A stretch of 64,000 bases of DNA from UBA5287 sp041672395 (GTDB lineage: Bacteria > Bacteroidota > Bacteroidia > Bacteroidales > Dysgonomonadaceae). Positions within the stretch are counted from its first letter, which is position 1. The number at the start of each line of letters is the position of its first letter. Shown here piece by piece: positions 50,383 to 60,800 of the stretch. The notes beneath the pieces are model-generated. The model saw nothing but the letters and a program-made list of their open reading frames with translations, ran no database searches and was not told the origin of the DNA. The DNA is taken from NCBI GenBank assembly GCA_041672395.1, contig JBAYZS010000002.1, positions 1 to 64,000 of the forward strand. The letters run 5' to 3'. Position numbers and translations under genes: made by a program.

Positions 50383-53370
50383 TTACAATGAATCTGGTTT
50401 CATTACCACCCCTATTTTTTTTCTTCCATTAATTTTTACTATCAACGGTTTTTCAAAATGTACCTGACGAATGAAGTCAGTTTCAAAAACCGACTGTTGT
50501 GAATTAAGATACTTCTCATTGAAAAAACCATCCCCATCAAGGAATGGATTAATAGTGAAATAACCGATATTGAAGGATGTTAGGTTTTGAAAGAAATGCG
50601 TTCCCTGACTTGGTTCAATACGATAATTTTCGAGTCCGGACTCTACAATAACACGCGCCTGACTTATATTAGGCCACTTGACCGGTATTCCCAACCAAGA
50701 ATCTGTTGATCCCCATCTACCCGGTCCTATTAAAATATAGTTGCGATCACCTTCTACGAAAGTCGCGTTGAGCTTTTCCAGTTCCCTGGCTATCAGTGAA
50801 TTGTTATTAGCATTAAATTTATCCGTTTTCACATAAATCACATCATACACATCATTTGTAATCCCATTACCCAAAGCATTTACAGAATATAAAACAGTAT
50901 CATCCATATTTATATCCGTAAGATCTTCAGAAACAAACTTACGATTATCAACAATAGGTCGAATCTGCAAAAGGAAGAACTCAGCAAATTCCCGATCCTT
51001 AATGTTAACAGCAAATTCAATTTCAACAGGACGTCCCATTTCTTTCTGTCCAATCTTTAGTACATCTTCTAATACTTCAGATAATGGAAATATGTGATGC
51101 TGTAAGATATTAGCAAACGAGATTATTTTTCTTCCTCCGGGATAATATCCATCTCGGATAACTCTATCTTCGGGATCATAAGTTGAAGTGATATATTTCA
51201 ACGTACCGTCTTCTTCTGCATCTTTCAACTTCAATTTCACCAAATTGAATCCATCATCAATTGTAAAATCTTTAGAACCAGAATCTGTATCCAATGCAAA
51301 AAAGCGAGTTTGAGTATCTTTCAGAGCCATCTCCGGTGTACTCAACTGCAGAATTGCCGATGAATGAAGGGGCGAAAAACGTAAACCTAAATTTCCATCT
51401 ACAATAAATTTACCCAATCCCATCGCCATGTTTACTACTCCATCTTCGGTCTTTTCGTTTCCGATTGGATAATAATTTATTGAACGAGCCACTCCCGAAA
51501 TGGTAGGATAATAACGCGTACCATATTGACTTCCGACCATTTCCTGCAAAACGATAGCCATTTTCTCCTGGTCTATCAGATTTTGAGTTGCTGCCATGTA
51601 TGCCTTACTATCTTTATAGAATACAGAAGCATACACCGCTTTTATGGCATTACTAAGTAAACGAAAAGTCTCATAACGATCTGCCACATGAGGTATCATG
51701 TAAGTTGAATAAATACCTGCAAATGGTTGATAACAAGAATCTTCCAATAGGCTCGAAGACCGCACGGCAATAGGACCATCAATCGCATCAAAAAAAACAA
51801 AGAAATCTCCCGCCAGTCGTTTAGGTAATTTTCCGGCTAAAAAATGTTTCAGGATCTCTTCATCAGGCAAATCTGACAATGCAATTGGATACAAGCCATT
51901 TGAATCCATAAACTCATCAAAAATGTCGGTACACAACACCACCGTTTTTGGCATTTCAACAGGAAAATTCTCAAAACGATTCAATTTGTTATTCATTTTC
52001 ACCATTGTTCCCATAAAGGCTAAACCTCGTCCTTTTCCACCAAGCGAATCTTCGCCGATACGTGCAAAATTTGAGAAACGGTCAAACCTGTCTTTTTCAA
52101 AAACAGCGACTACTCCGGTGTTCTTCATTCGACGATATTGAACGATTGCTTCATAAATCAGTTCACGAGCATCATTCATATTCGCATAATCATTCACATC
52201 AACCTTTTTCAACATTTCCGCAATTGGAAACATTGCACGAGAGTAAAAGAAACGAGAAAAATGGTTCCTGGAGAAATGATAAAAAAGTGATGCTTCAGGA
52301 ATCTTGCGGATATTTGTTTGCAAATCCTTCAAATTCCTTATTCTAAAAATTTCTTCTCCACTTTCGGGTGCTATTATAATGAAATCACCAAAACCAAGAT
52401 TTTCCATAACTGTTTTACGCAAATCCTGAGGAAAAGTCTTTGAATTCTTGTCTATAAATGAGCTTTGCGCATCGTTGGCATATTGTCTGTTCGATGTTTC
52501 AGAAGAAGCGTAAATAATGGGAATATATTTATCTTGAGAACGAATCCATTCTCCCAATTTTTTCCCGGCTAACTTATCTTTAACCCCATTTTTGTTAAAG
52601 CTCATATCCGAAAGAACTCCAAGCATATTATTACCATATTTTTCATATAGATCAACAGCCTCTTCATAATTTCTGGCCAACAAGATTTTAGGACGTCCTC
52701 GCATACGCAGGGTTCGTTGATGATCGTTAAGTGCCTCTTTTGAGAACTCTTTTGATTCCGACAACACAAATTTATAAAGTTGGGGCAAAGCGGATGAATA
52801 AAAGCGCACTGAATCTTCGACTAGCAAAATAGTCTGCACTCCTACTGTTTTTACATCATTTTCCACATTCATCCTGTCCTCAATCAGTTTAATGATAGCC
52901 AACAGCAATTCTGAATCACCCAACCAACTAAAGACATAATCAATTCCTCCCAAATCCTCCTTTGCAAGCACTTTTGACACCTCCTTTGAAAAAGGTGTCA
53001 GAATAACAATAGGTATATGTTTATAATTCTTTTTAATATACTTTGCCAATTCAAATATCTCATTGTTGTCCATATTAGGCATACAAATAATCAATTCGTA
53101 ATGGTTGGAATTCAGTTCCTTTATAGCATCTTCTCCGTTCATAACCTGAGTAAAACGCGGTGGATAGCGGAGACTGAGCGAAGTATATTCATTGAAAATC
53201 TGTTCATCAACCCTTCCATCATCTTCCAAAATAAATAAATCATAACGAGATGCTATGAGCAGAATATTATAAATGCGCCTGTTCATCAGTTTGACAAATG
53301 GCGTATCACGAAACTGAAATTGACGCAAGTCGTGCGCTTTAACAATAGATTTTGGAGTTTCGAATTTCAT
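50383..53370 (-). CDS. PEP/pyruvate-binding protein with two receiver-like domains
   Basis: 995 residues. Residues about 30-170 are receiver-like but degenerate (NHYELIICMPNMDNNEI); about 178-340 are a second receiver (VQTILLVEDSVRFYSS, LGVLSDMSFNKNG with a plausible phospho-Asp). From about 440 is a PPDK/PEP-synthase ATP-grasp module (SLGGKGRGLAFMGTM, PIAVRSSSLLEDSCYQPFAG), then EFAEFFLLQIRPI. I see no phosphohistidine swivel (TGGxxSHxAI type) or PEP TIM barrel, so it is not a PEP synthase, despite common annotation. Probably a phosphotransfer or nucleotide-sensing protein. Family seen in Bacteroidota. Confidence 0.78.
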   Translation of the reverse strand: MKFETPKSIVKAHDLRQFQFRDTPFVKLMNRRIYNILLIASRYDLFILEDDGRVDEQIFNEYTSLSLRYPPRFTQVMNGEDAIKELNSNHYELIICMPNMDNNEIFELAKYIKKNYKHIPIVILTPFSKEVSKVLAKEDLGGIDYVFSWLGDSELLLAIIKLIEDRMNVENDVKTVGVQTILLVEDSVRFYSSALPQLYKFVLSESKEFSKEALNDHQRTLRMRGRPKILLARNYEEAVDLYEKYGNNMLGVLSDMSFNKNGVKDKLAGKKLGEWIRSQDKYIPIIYASSETSNRQYANDAQSSFIDKNSKTFPQDLRKTVMENLGFGDFIIIAPESGEEIFRIRNLKDLQTNIRKIPEASLFYHFSRNHFSRFFYSRAMFPIAEMLKKVDVNDYANMNDARELIYEAIVQYRRMKNTGVVAVFEKDRFDRFSNFARIGEDSLGGKGRGLAFMGTMVKMNNKLNRFENFPVEMPKTVVLCTDIFDEFMDSNGLYPIALSDLPDEEILKHFLAGKLPKRLAGDFFVFFDAIDGPIAVRSSSLLEDSCYQPFAGIYSTYMIPHVADRYETFRLLSNAIKAVYASVFYKDSKAYMAATQNLIDQEKMAIVLQEMVGSQYGTRYYPTISGVARSINYYPIGNEKTEDGVVNMAMGLGKFIVDGNLGLRFSPLHSSAILQLSTPEMALKDTQTRFFALDTDSGSKDFTIDDGFNLVKLKLKDAEEDGTLKYITSTYDPEDRVIRDGYYPGGRKIISFANILQHHIFPLSEVLEDVLKIGQKEMGRPVEIEFAVNIKDREFAEFFLLQIRPIVDNRKFVSEDLTDINMDDTVLYSVNALGNGITNDVYDVIYVKTDKFNANNNSLIARELEKLNATFVEGDRNYILIGPGRWGSTDSWLGIPVKWPNISQARVIVESGLENYRIEPSQGTHFFQNLTSFNIGYFTINPFLDGDGFFNEKYLNSQQSVFETDFIRQVHFEKPLIVKINGRKKIGVVMKPDSL

Positions 53371-53478
53371 ATATTATTAACTTTTTATTGATACAAACTT
53401 AATGAAAATTGACGAGATGTTGTTTTGTTTTATTGTATATTTGTTTTTTAATTTATTCGATTAAATAAATAATCCTTT

Positions 53479-54456
53479 ATGAAAAGAAAAGCCCTACTCA
53501 TTCCGATGATATTAATCATGATTGTAGCGGGCATTACAATAACCGCACTTATTTCCGGGAACGATTCTGAAAAAGCGGAAGCAGATAAACCATATGTGCT
53601 TTCAATGACCGCTTCAGTACAGATTCCGGACGAAGTGACATTTGCTGGTGAGTCAATGACAACTGAACGATATGATATTCGTGAACGATTAGATAGAGAA
53701 CTGAACATGTTTACTTATATGCATAGCTCAACCATGTTATTAATAAAGCGAGCCAATAGAATGTTTCCCATTATTGAACCCATTTTAAAACGTAATGGAA
53801 TTCCAGATGATATGAAATATCTTGCAGTGATAGAGAGTAGCCTGGACACAGATGCCAAATCACCCGCGGGAGCAATTGGTCTATGGCAATTTATGTCATC
53901 CACAGCCAAAGAATTCGGAATGGAAGTAACTTCAGAAGTAGATGAGCGATACAATATTGAAAAATCCACGATAAGTGCATGCCGGTTTTTAAAAAATGCT
54001 TACGCCAAATACGGATCTTGGAGTGCCGCGTCAATGTCATACAATGGAGGTATGAGCAGAATAACCACTGCGTTGAGCAACCAAGAAGTAGAAGAAGCAA
54101 CGGATTTGTGGTTAGTGCAGGAAACTACTCGCTATTATTATCGTATGCTTGCGGCCAAGTTGATTTTTGAAAATCCCCGCGATTATGGTTTTGTGCTCAA
54201 AGCCAATCAACTTTATAAACCAATTGAATTCAAAGAAGTAAAAGTTTCTACATCCATTCCTAATTTGGTTACCTTTGCAAAACAAAACGGATTGACATAC
54301 GCACAGTTGAAAGATTTCAACACTTGGTTGAGAGACGACAAGCTAACAAACAGAAATGGAAAGACTTACACTATATTGATTCCTACAGAAGAAAGTTTAT
54401 ATTATAAAAAGGGAGAAAAATTCAAGATACACAATTTAAATTGGGCATCACCCTAA
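53479..54456 (+). CDS. Lytic murein transglycosylase (SLT domain)
   Basis: 325 residues. N-terminal signal anchor (IPMILIMIVAGITITALISG), SLT domain with the catalytic Glu in VIESSLDTDAKSPAGAIGLW followed by QFMSSTAKEFGM and SASMSYNGGMS, and a basic C-terminal tail (KTYTILIPTEESL) resembling a truncated LysM-like segment. Cuts peptidoglycan glycan strands in the periplasm. Divergent from the PEP-binding gene. Confidence 0.92.
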   Translation: MKRKALLIPMILIMIVAGITITALISGNDSEKAEADKPYVLSMTASVQIPDEVTFAGESMTTERYDIRERLDRELNMFTYMHSSTMLLIKRANRMFPIIEPILKRNGIPDDMKYLAVIESSLDTDAKSPAGAIGLWQFMSSTAKEFGMEVTSEVDERYNIEKSTISACRFLKNAYAKYGSWSAASMSYNGGMSRITTALSNQEVEEATDLWLVQETTRYYYRMLAAKLIFENPRDYGFVLKANQLYKPIEFKEVKVSTSIPNLVTFAKQNGLTYAQLKDFNTWLRDDKLTNRNGKTYTILIPTEESLYYKKGEKFKIHNLNWASP

Positions 54457-54519
54457 TACTTTCAGATGTTTTATATCCTATAATCCTCACTTTTAAAGAA
54501 CTATTCGTTAAAACAAACT

Positions 54520-57363
54520 ATGACTTCCGATACAGAATATATTGAAGTGTACGGCGCTCGTGTACACAATTTAAAAAATATAGATGTTGCCATTCCGAGG
54601 GATTCACTCAGTGTGATTACCGGATTAAGCGGCAGCGGTAAATCCTCGCTAGCTTTTGATACAATATTTGCCGAGGGGCAAAGACGGTATATAGAAACTT
54701 TTTCGGCTTATGCACGTGGTTTTTTGGGCAAAATGGAACGTCCCGATGTAGACAAGATTACAGGATTAAGTCCCGTCATCTCCATTGAGCAGAAAACCAC
54801 CAATAAAAATCCTCGTTCTACTGTAGGTACAACCACTGAAATATACGATTATCTAAGACTTCTTTTTGCCCGTGCAGGTGAAGCATATTCATTCAACACC
54901 GAAGAAAAGATGGTTAAATATACAGAAGAGCAAGTATTGGAACTGATACTAGAAAAATACATCGGAAAGAAAATATACATCCTTGCACCAATTGTAAGAA
55001 ACAGAAAAGGTCATTATAATGAACTGTTTGAGCAAATCCGTAAAAAGGGTTATCTGAATGTACGCATTGATGGTGATATTAAAGAGATACTTCCGGGAAT
55101 GCGAGTGGATAGATACAAAAACCACAACATTGAGATCTTAGTTGATAAGCTATTGGTTTCCAACAAATTAGAAGACCAACTTAAAGCTAGTGTTAAGATT
55201 GCAATGAAGCAAGGTTCGGGACTGATTCTTATTCAAGACATAGAAACAAACGAAGTCAGACATTACAGTCGTCAGTTGATGGATCCCGAAACAGGGTTAT
55301 CCTATCGAGAACCCGCACCTCATAATTTTTCGTTCAATTCACCTCAGGGAGCATGTACCCGATGCAAAGGCATTGGCTCTGTAGATCAAGTGGATATGGA
55401 CAAAATGATTCCAAATCAGGATATCAGTATTGCAGCCGGAGGAATTGTTCCGCTTGGAAAAGAAAAGAGTAATCTGTTATTTTGGCAGATCAAAGCTATA
55501 TGTGAGAAATATGGTGTTACATTAAAAACACCACTAAAAGATATTCCACAGGAAGCTCTTGAAGAAATAATATATGGAACAAACGAGCGATTAAAAATAA
55601 CAAACGAATCGCTGGGCAATTCAAATTATTTGGTCACTTATGAAGGGGTGGCTAAATACATTGAAATGCAACAAGAGGATGAAGCGTCAGCCACAGCAAA
55701 AAAGTGGTCGGGTCAGTTTATAACTACATCCATTTGTCCTGAGTGCAACGGAAAAAGATTGAACAAAGAAGCATTACACTTCAAAATAGGTGAGAAAAAC
55801 ATCGCAGAGTTAGCCGACATGGATATTCGTCAACTATATGACTGGATGTCGGATATGGACAATCATATCAACGATAAGCAAAAAGCAATTGCCGAAGAAA
55901 TTAAAAAAGAAATCATTTCCCGATTAAAATTCTTGCTAGATGTGGGATTAGAATATTTATCCCTGTCCCGCTCTTCCATATCATTGTCAGGTGGTGAAAG
56001 TCAGCGAATTAGACTGGCTACTCAAATTGGTTCAGAACTTGTAAACGTGTTGTATATTTTGGATGAGCCCAGTATTGGATTACATCAACGCGACAATCAC
56101 CGTTTGATTCAATCATTGAAAAAACTTCGGGATTCTGGCAACTCTGTTGTTGTAGTGGAACACGACAAAGAAATGATGCTCGAATCGGACTATATTGTAG
56201 ATATGGGACCTTTTGCAGGAAGAAACGGAGGTGAAGTGGTTTTTGCTGGTGTTCCTGAAGAAATGCTCAAGAAAAATACACTTACTTCCAATTATTTGAA
56301 TGGTAAGCTTGCTATTGAAATTCCAGAATTTCGCAGAACTGGCAATGGCAAGAAATTAAATATTATAGGAGCAAAGGGCAACAATCTTAAAAATGTGAAC
56401 GTCGATTTTCCTTTGGGCACTTTTATCTGTGTAACAGGTGTTTCGGGAAGTGGAAAATCTACTCTCATCAATGAAACATTGCAACCAATCTTAAGTCAGA
56501 AGTTCTATCGATCGCTCAAAGATCCTTTGCAATATGAATCGGTTGAGGGATTGAATCATTTAGACAAAATAGTGAGCGTGGACCAGTCGCCTATTGGCAG
56601 AACGCCTCGTTCAAATCCGGCTACATATACCGGTGTTTTCAGCGATATCAGAAACTTGTTTACTGAAATGCCTGAATCAAAAATAAGAGGGTACAAACCT
56701 GGTCGTTACTCATTTAACGTTAAAGGAGGGCGCTGTGAAACTTGCAGTGGTAACGGTTATAAAACTATTGAGATGAACTTCTTACCTGATGTTATGGTGC
56801 CTTGTGAAAACTGTCATGGTAAGCGCTACAACCGAGAAACCCTTGAAGTCCGATTCAAAGGTAAATCCATTGCCGATGTGTTGGATATGACCATAAATGC
56901 GGCTGTAGAATTCTTTGAAAACGTGCCCAATATACTTCGCAAAATAGAAGTACTTCAAGAAGTAGGATTAGGTTATATCAAACTGGGACAATCGTCCACC
57001 ACCCTTTCAGGTGGTGAGAGTCAGCGCGTTAAGCTTGCCACCGAACTTGCACGAATAGACACAGGAAACACACTTTATGTCTTAGATGAGCCCACCACCG
57101 GCTTGCATTTTGAAGATATCCGCATTTTGCTTGGCGTGCTCAATAAACTTGTAAACAAAGGGAATACTGTCATTGTGATTGAACACAATCTTGACATCAT
57201 AAAATGTGCCGATTATATTATAGATTTAGGACCCGAAGGGGGATCAAAAGGAGGGAATATATTAGCTGCCGGTACCCCCGAACAAATCATTCTTAATGCA
57301 GACAGTTACACCGCAAAGTACCTTAAGATAGAATTAAAACAGCCAAAGAAAACAAAAAGTTAA
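54520..57363 (+). CDS. uvrA: UvrABC excinuclease subunit A
   Basis: 947 residues, full length. Two ABC ATPase halves: Walker A GLSGSGKSSLAFDTI (about 34-48) and GVSGSGKSTLINETL, signatures SLSGGESQRIRLATQIG and TLSGGESQRVKLATELA, zinc modules CTRCKGIGS/CPECNGKR and CETCSGNGYK/CENCHGKR. Recognises DNA damage. 64 bp after the transglycosylase gene. Confidence 0.98.
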   Translation: MTSDTEYIEVYGARVHNLKNIDVAIPRDSLSVITGLSGSGKSSLAFDTIFAEGQRRYIETFSAYARGFLGKMERPDVDKITGLSPVISIEQKTTNKNPRSTVGTTTEIYDYLRLLFARAGEAYSFNTEEKMVKYTEEQVLELILEKYIGKKIYILAPIVRNRKGHYNELFEQIRKKGYLNVRIDGDIKEILPGMRVDRYKNHNIEILVDKLLVSNKLEDQLKASVKIAMKQGSGLILIQDIETNEVRHYSRQLMDPETGLSYREPAPHNFSFNSPQGACTRCKGIGSVDQVDMDKMIPNQDISIAAGGIVPLGKEKSNLLFWQIKAICEKYGVTLKTPLKDIPQEALEEIIYGTNERLKITNESLGNSNYLVTYEGVAKYIEMQQEDEASATAKKWSGQFITTSICPECNGKRLNKEALHFKIGEKNIAELADMDIRQLYDWMSDMDNHINDKQKAIAEEIKKEIISRLKFLLDVGLEYLSLSRSSISLSGGESQRIRLATQIGSELVNVLYILDEPSIGLHQRDNHRLIQSLKKLRDSGNSVVVVEHDKEMMLESDYIVDMGPFAGRNGGEVVFAGVPEEMLKKNTLTSNYLNGKLAIEIPEFRRTGNGKKLNIIGAKGNNLKNVNVDFPLGTFICVTGVSGSGKSTLINETLQPILSQKFYRSLKDPLQYESVEGLNHLDKIVSVDQSPIGRTPRSNPATYTGVFSDIRNLFTEMPESKIRGYKPGRYSFNVKGGRCETCSGNGYKTIEMNFLPDVMVPCENCHGKRYNRETLEVRFKGKSIADVLDMTINAAVEFFENVPNILRKIEVLQEVGLGYIKLGQSSTTLSGGESQRVKLATELARIDTGNTLYVLDEPTTGLHFEDIRILLGVLNKLVNKGNTVIVIEHNLDIIKCADYIIDLGPEGGSKGGNILAAGTPEQIILNADSYTAKYLKIELKQPKKTKS

Positions 57364-57468
57364 AATGTCACTTTTTTTTGAACTTTTATTTATAGGTATT
57401 GTTTAGTTTAAAATGATAGTCCAAGTGCTATTATTAAGAACAAATACAAATTACTATAAATAAATAAT

Positions 57469-57969
57469 ATGGCAAATATAACATTTAAGAATCAACCTAT
57501 AAGCACTATTGGCGACTTGCCAAAAGTTGGTGAAAAAGCACCCGATTTTACATTAGTCGGCAAAGATCTCTCTGAAGTAAAGTTATCAGATTTTAAAGGG
57601 AAATATGCCGTTTTGAACATATTCCCAAGTTTAGATACAAGTGTTTGCGCTGCATCAGTAAGAAGATTCAATAAAGAAGCAGCTTCATTAAACAATTCTG
57701 TTGTTTTAGCTATCTCTGCCGATCTACCTTTTGCGTCAGGTCGTTTTTGTACCGCCGAAGGTATAGAGAACGTTGTCACACTTTCAACATATCGTGATCA
57801 TCAATTTGCAAGTGATTATGGTTTACTTATGGCCGGCGGACCACTAAAAGGTCTTTTGGCAAGAGCTGTTGTAATAGTAAATCCCGAAGGGAAAATAGTT
57901 TATACTGAGCTGGTTCCCGAGATTGCACAGGAACCAGATTATATTTCTGCAATCAACTCGATAGTGTAG
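57469..57969 (+). CDS. tpx: Thiol peroxidase (atypical 2-Cys peroxiredoxin)
   Basis: 166 residues. Peroxidatic Cys60 in FPSLDTSVCAASVRRFN and resolving Cys in SGRFCTAEGIENV about 34 residues later, the Tpx spacing. Reduces peroxides with thioredoxin; trxB is downstream at 61581 in the same window. Own terminator follows. Confidence 0.96.
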   Translation: MANITFKNQPISTIGDLPKVGEKAPDFTLVGKDLSEVKLSDFKGKYAVLNIFPSLDTSVCAASVRRFNKEAASLNNSVVLAISADLPFASGRFCTAEGIENVVTLSTYRDHQFASDYGLLMAGGPLKGLLARAVVIVNPEGKIVYTELVPEIAQEPDYISAINSIV

Positions 57970-57997
57970 TTTGTTTCATGAAGATTGTGTTAACAGG

Positions 57998-58033
57998 AAG
58001 AGTCTGCGAAGTGATTCGCGGACTCTTTGCTTT
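57998..58033 (+). terminator. Intrinsic terminator of tpx
   Basis: AAGAGTCTGCGAA and TTCGCGGACTCTT pair across a GTGA tetraloop with one wobble, followed by TGCTTTT. Confidence 0.9.
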
Positions 58034-58232
58034 TCCACCTTTCGTAATAAATATTGACCTACTTTAGTCTGAAAAATTGATTATCCATGATTTTGGCTGG
58101 TAAAGGGGAGTATAAAAAAATAAGACTCTGCTAAATCCCTTTCTTTGCTTTCTTTTTATTATTTTTGCAGATAATATAATGTAATTGTGCTATTTGTTCA
58201 TTATTCTTTTTCAGATAATGAATATTAAAATT

Positions 58233-60719
58233 ATGACTCAGACAAAAAGAACCAAAAAGAAACCGGTAACTCGTGCTCAACAAAAAAGTACAGGTATAAT
58301 AAGTTTTATTAAAAACGAAAGAGTGCATTTTGTGTTAGGTGCATTGCTGGTTTTTATTGGAATTTTTATGCTTCTAGCCATGATCTCATTTTTTGTGACT
58401 GGCGCCCAAGACCAAAGCATTGTTCAAAATAAAACTTATTCAGAACTTACCCGTACCAAAGATGTGGATATTTCCAACTGGGTAGGCGTTGCTGGTGCAT
58501 TTGTAGCTGAAATATTTATTAATGAATGGTTTGGCATATTCTCACTTCTTATTCCAATGTTCGTAATTTACCTGGGATTAAGGTTAATAAAAGTATATTA
58601 CATTTCGTTTCTGCAAATCGTTCTTATCACTACATACGGATTGTTTGCCGGTTCAATAAGTTCAGCTTTCATATTAGGCAAAATATTTCCCAATAGTCAT
58701 ATCAACTGGGGAGGTGGTCACGGAAATCATCTTGAAGGTATTCTGGAAAACAGTATAGGATGGCCGGGAATGGTATTGCTCATATTGCTGTTTGTTCTTG
58801 TAGCAGTTGTCTGGTATCGCAAAAGCAACATGTACAAGATCAGAAATAAAATAGCACAAACAACCTCTAAGCTTCAGAGAACCGAAGAAAGTGAAACTTC
58901 AAATGATTCTACTAAAGAAAAAAAACCATCTTTACTGAAAAAAATCATATCTCTTTTAAAGAAAAAATATACAAAAGAAGAAATAGAAGAATCTGATGAA
59001 TCAGTTGAATCGGGACACATTCCATTTGAAGTTTCGAAACCGGAAACAGTAGTTGCTGCTAATATGGATAAAAGTCCAAATAATTCAGCTTCTATCAATG
59101 ATGATGTACCTGTTGATGACGATTTTGAGGTGATAGTAGCCAAAGGTGAAGATACAGTTTCATCAAATCAAATTAGCTCAGAGCAAAGAGAACAGATGAA
59201 GTTGATGGAAGAATACGATCCTCGAAAAGATCTGTCGATGTTTAAATTCCCTCTTATCAACCTGCTAAAGGTTTACAACACAAAAAATCAAGAGGTGAAT
59301 ATGCAGGAGCAAAATGAGAACAAAAACCGCATTATCAGCACACTTCGCAACTATGGTATAGAAATAACGTCAATCAAAGCGACGGTAGGTCCCACAATCA
59401 CCCTTTATGAGATTGTACCTGAAGCAGGAGTACGAATTTCACGCATCAGAAATCTCGAAGACGACATTGCGCTAAGTCTTTCTGCCATTGGGATAAGAAT
59501 TATTGCACCTATGCCGGGTAAAGGGACTGTTGGTATTGAAGTTCCAAATAAAGATCCGCAAATTGTATCGATGCAATCAGTGATCTCATCCAGGAAATAT
59601 CAGGAGAGCGACTACGAATTACCAATATCCATTGGGAAAACAATTACCAATGAGGTTTTTGTATTTGATCTGACAAAGATGCCTCACCTTTTGGTTGCAG
59701 GGGCTACCGGACAAGGAAAGTCGGTTGGTTTGAACGCTATCATCACATCATTACTTTACAAAAAACATCCTGCAGAGTTGAAATTTGTTTTGATAGACCC
59801 AAAGATGGTTGAATTCAATATATACTCTGCAATTGAGCATCATTATCTGGCCAAACTGCCGGATGAAGAAAAGGCTATCATCACTGATGTGACGCGTGTT
59901 ACTCAAACACTGCATTCCCTGACCAAAGAGATGGACGACAGGTACGAATTGCTTTCTAAAGCGCACGTTAGAAACGTAAAAGAGTATAACGAAAAGTTCA
60001 AATCGCGCAAGCTGAATCCAAATAATGGTCATAAATTTATGCCTTATATAGTTGTGATAATTGATGAGTATGGCGATTTGATTATGACTGCTGGAAAAGA
60101 AATAGAGATGCCGATTGCTCGTATTGCACAAAAAGCACGTGCCGTTGGTATTCATATGGTTATTGCGACACAACGACCAACAACAAATATTATTACAGGA
60201 ACAATTAAAGCGAACTTCCCGGCAAGAATGGCTTTCCGCGTGACTGCTCAGGTCGATTCACGAACTATCTTGGATATGAACGGGGCTAATCAACTTATTG
60301 GTAGAGGTGATATGCTTTTCTCACAGGGCAGCAGTCTCACACGAATTCAATGTGCTTTTGTTGATACTCCGGAAGTAGAAGAAATAACTCAATATATTGC
60401 AAAACAACAGGGTTATCAATCGGCATATCCTTTGCCGGAAGTGCCTATAAATGAACCTTCTGGAAAATCATCAAGCGGTATCGATGTGAATGAACATGAT
60501 GCTTTGTTCGAAGAGGCGGCAAGATTAATTGTCGTTCATCAGCAAGGTTCAACGTCTCTCATACAAAGAAAGTTTTCAATTGGATATAATCGGGCTGGTA
60601 GATTAATGGATCAAATAGAATCGGCCGGAATTGTGGGTCCTGCTCAAGGTAGTAAACCAAGAGAAGTATACATCTCAGATGAATATACTCTTGAAAAATT
60701 ACTGAATTCTTTAAAATAA
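58233..60719 (+). CDS. ftsK: DNA translocase FtsK
   Basis: 829 residues from the ATG at 58233 (MTQTKRTKKK); an ATG five codons earlier (58218) is equally possible, while a TTG at 58185 is unlikely. Four N-terminal transmembrane helices (VLGALLVFIGIFMLLAMISF, then further stretches to about 200), a variable acidic linker, then the alpha/beta motor: Walker A GATGQGKSVGLN, FVLIDPKMVEFN, VIIDEYGDLIM and TQRPTTNIITGTIKANFPAR. A C-terminal gamma winged helix ends the protein (SIGYNRAGRLMDQIESAGIV). Moves chromosome dimers at the septum. Confidence 0.96.
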   Translation: MTQTKRTKKKPVTRAQQKSTGIISFIKNERVHFVLGALLVFIGIFMLLAMISFFVTGAQDQSIVQNKTYSELTRTKDVDISNWVGVAGAFVAEIFINEWFGIFSLLIPMFVIYLGLRLIKVYYISFLQIVLITTYGLFAGSISSAFILGKIFPNSHINWGGGHGNHLEGILENSIGWPGMVLLILLFVLVAVVWYRKSNMYKIRNKIAQTTSKLQRTEESETSNDSTKEKKPSLLKKIISLLKKKYTKEEIEESDESVESGHIPFEVSKPETVVAANMDKSPNNSASINDDVPVDDDFEVIVAKGEDTVSSNQISSEQREQMKLMEEYDPRKDLSMFKFPLINLLKVYNTKNQEVNMQEQNENKNRIISTLRNYGIEITSIKATVGPTITLYEIVPEAGVRISRIRNLEDDIALSLSAIGIRIIAPMPGKGTVGIEVPNKDPQIVSMQSVISSRKYQESDYELPISIGKTITNEVFVFDLTKMPHLLVAGATGQGKSVGLNAIITSLLYKKHPAELKFVLIDPKMVEFNIYSAIEHHYLAKLPDEEKAIITDVTRVTQTLHSLTKEMDDRYELLSKAHVRNVKEYNEKFKSRKLNPNNGHKFMPYIVVIIDEYGDLIMTAGKEIEMPIARIAQKARAVGIHMVIATQRPTTNIITGTIKANFPARMAFRVTAQVDSRTILDMNGANQLIGRGDMLFSQGSSLTRIQCAFVDTPEVEEITQYIAKQQGYQSAYPLPEVPINEPSGKSSSGIDVNEHDALFEEAARLIVVHQQGSTSLIQRKFSIGYNRAGRLMDQIESAGIVGPAQGSKPREVYISDEYTLEKLLNSLK

Positions 60720-60800
60720 CACTTCCACCCTATTTTTCAATTAAACTTTTGAAACGAAAAAAGGTCTATAAGGAAAACGAATAAACAGTAAAAATTGTAC

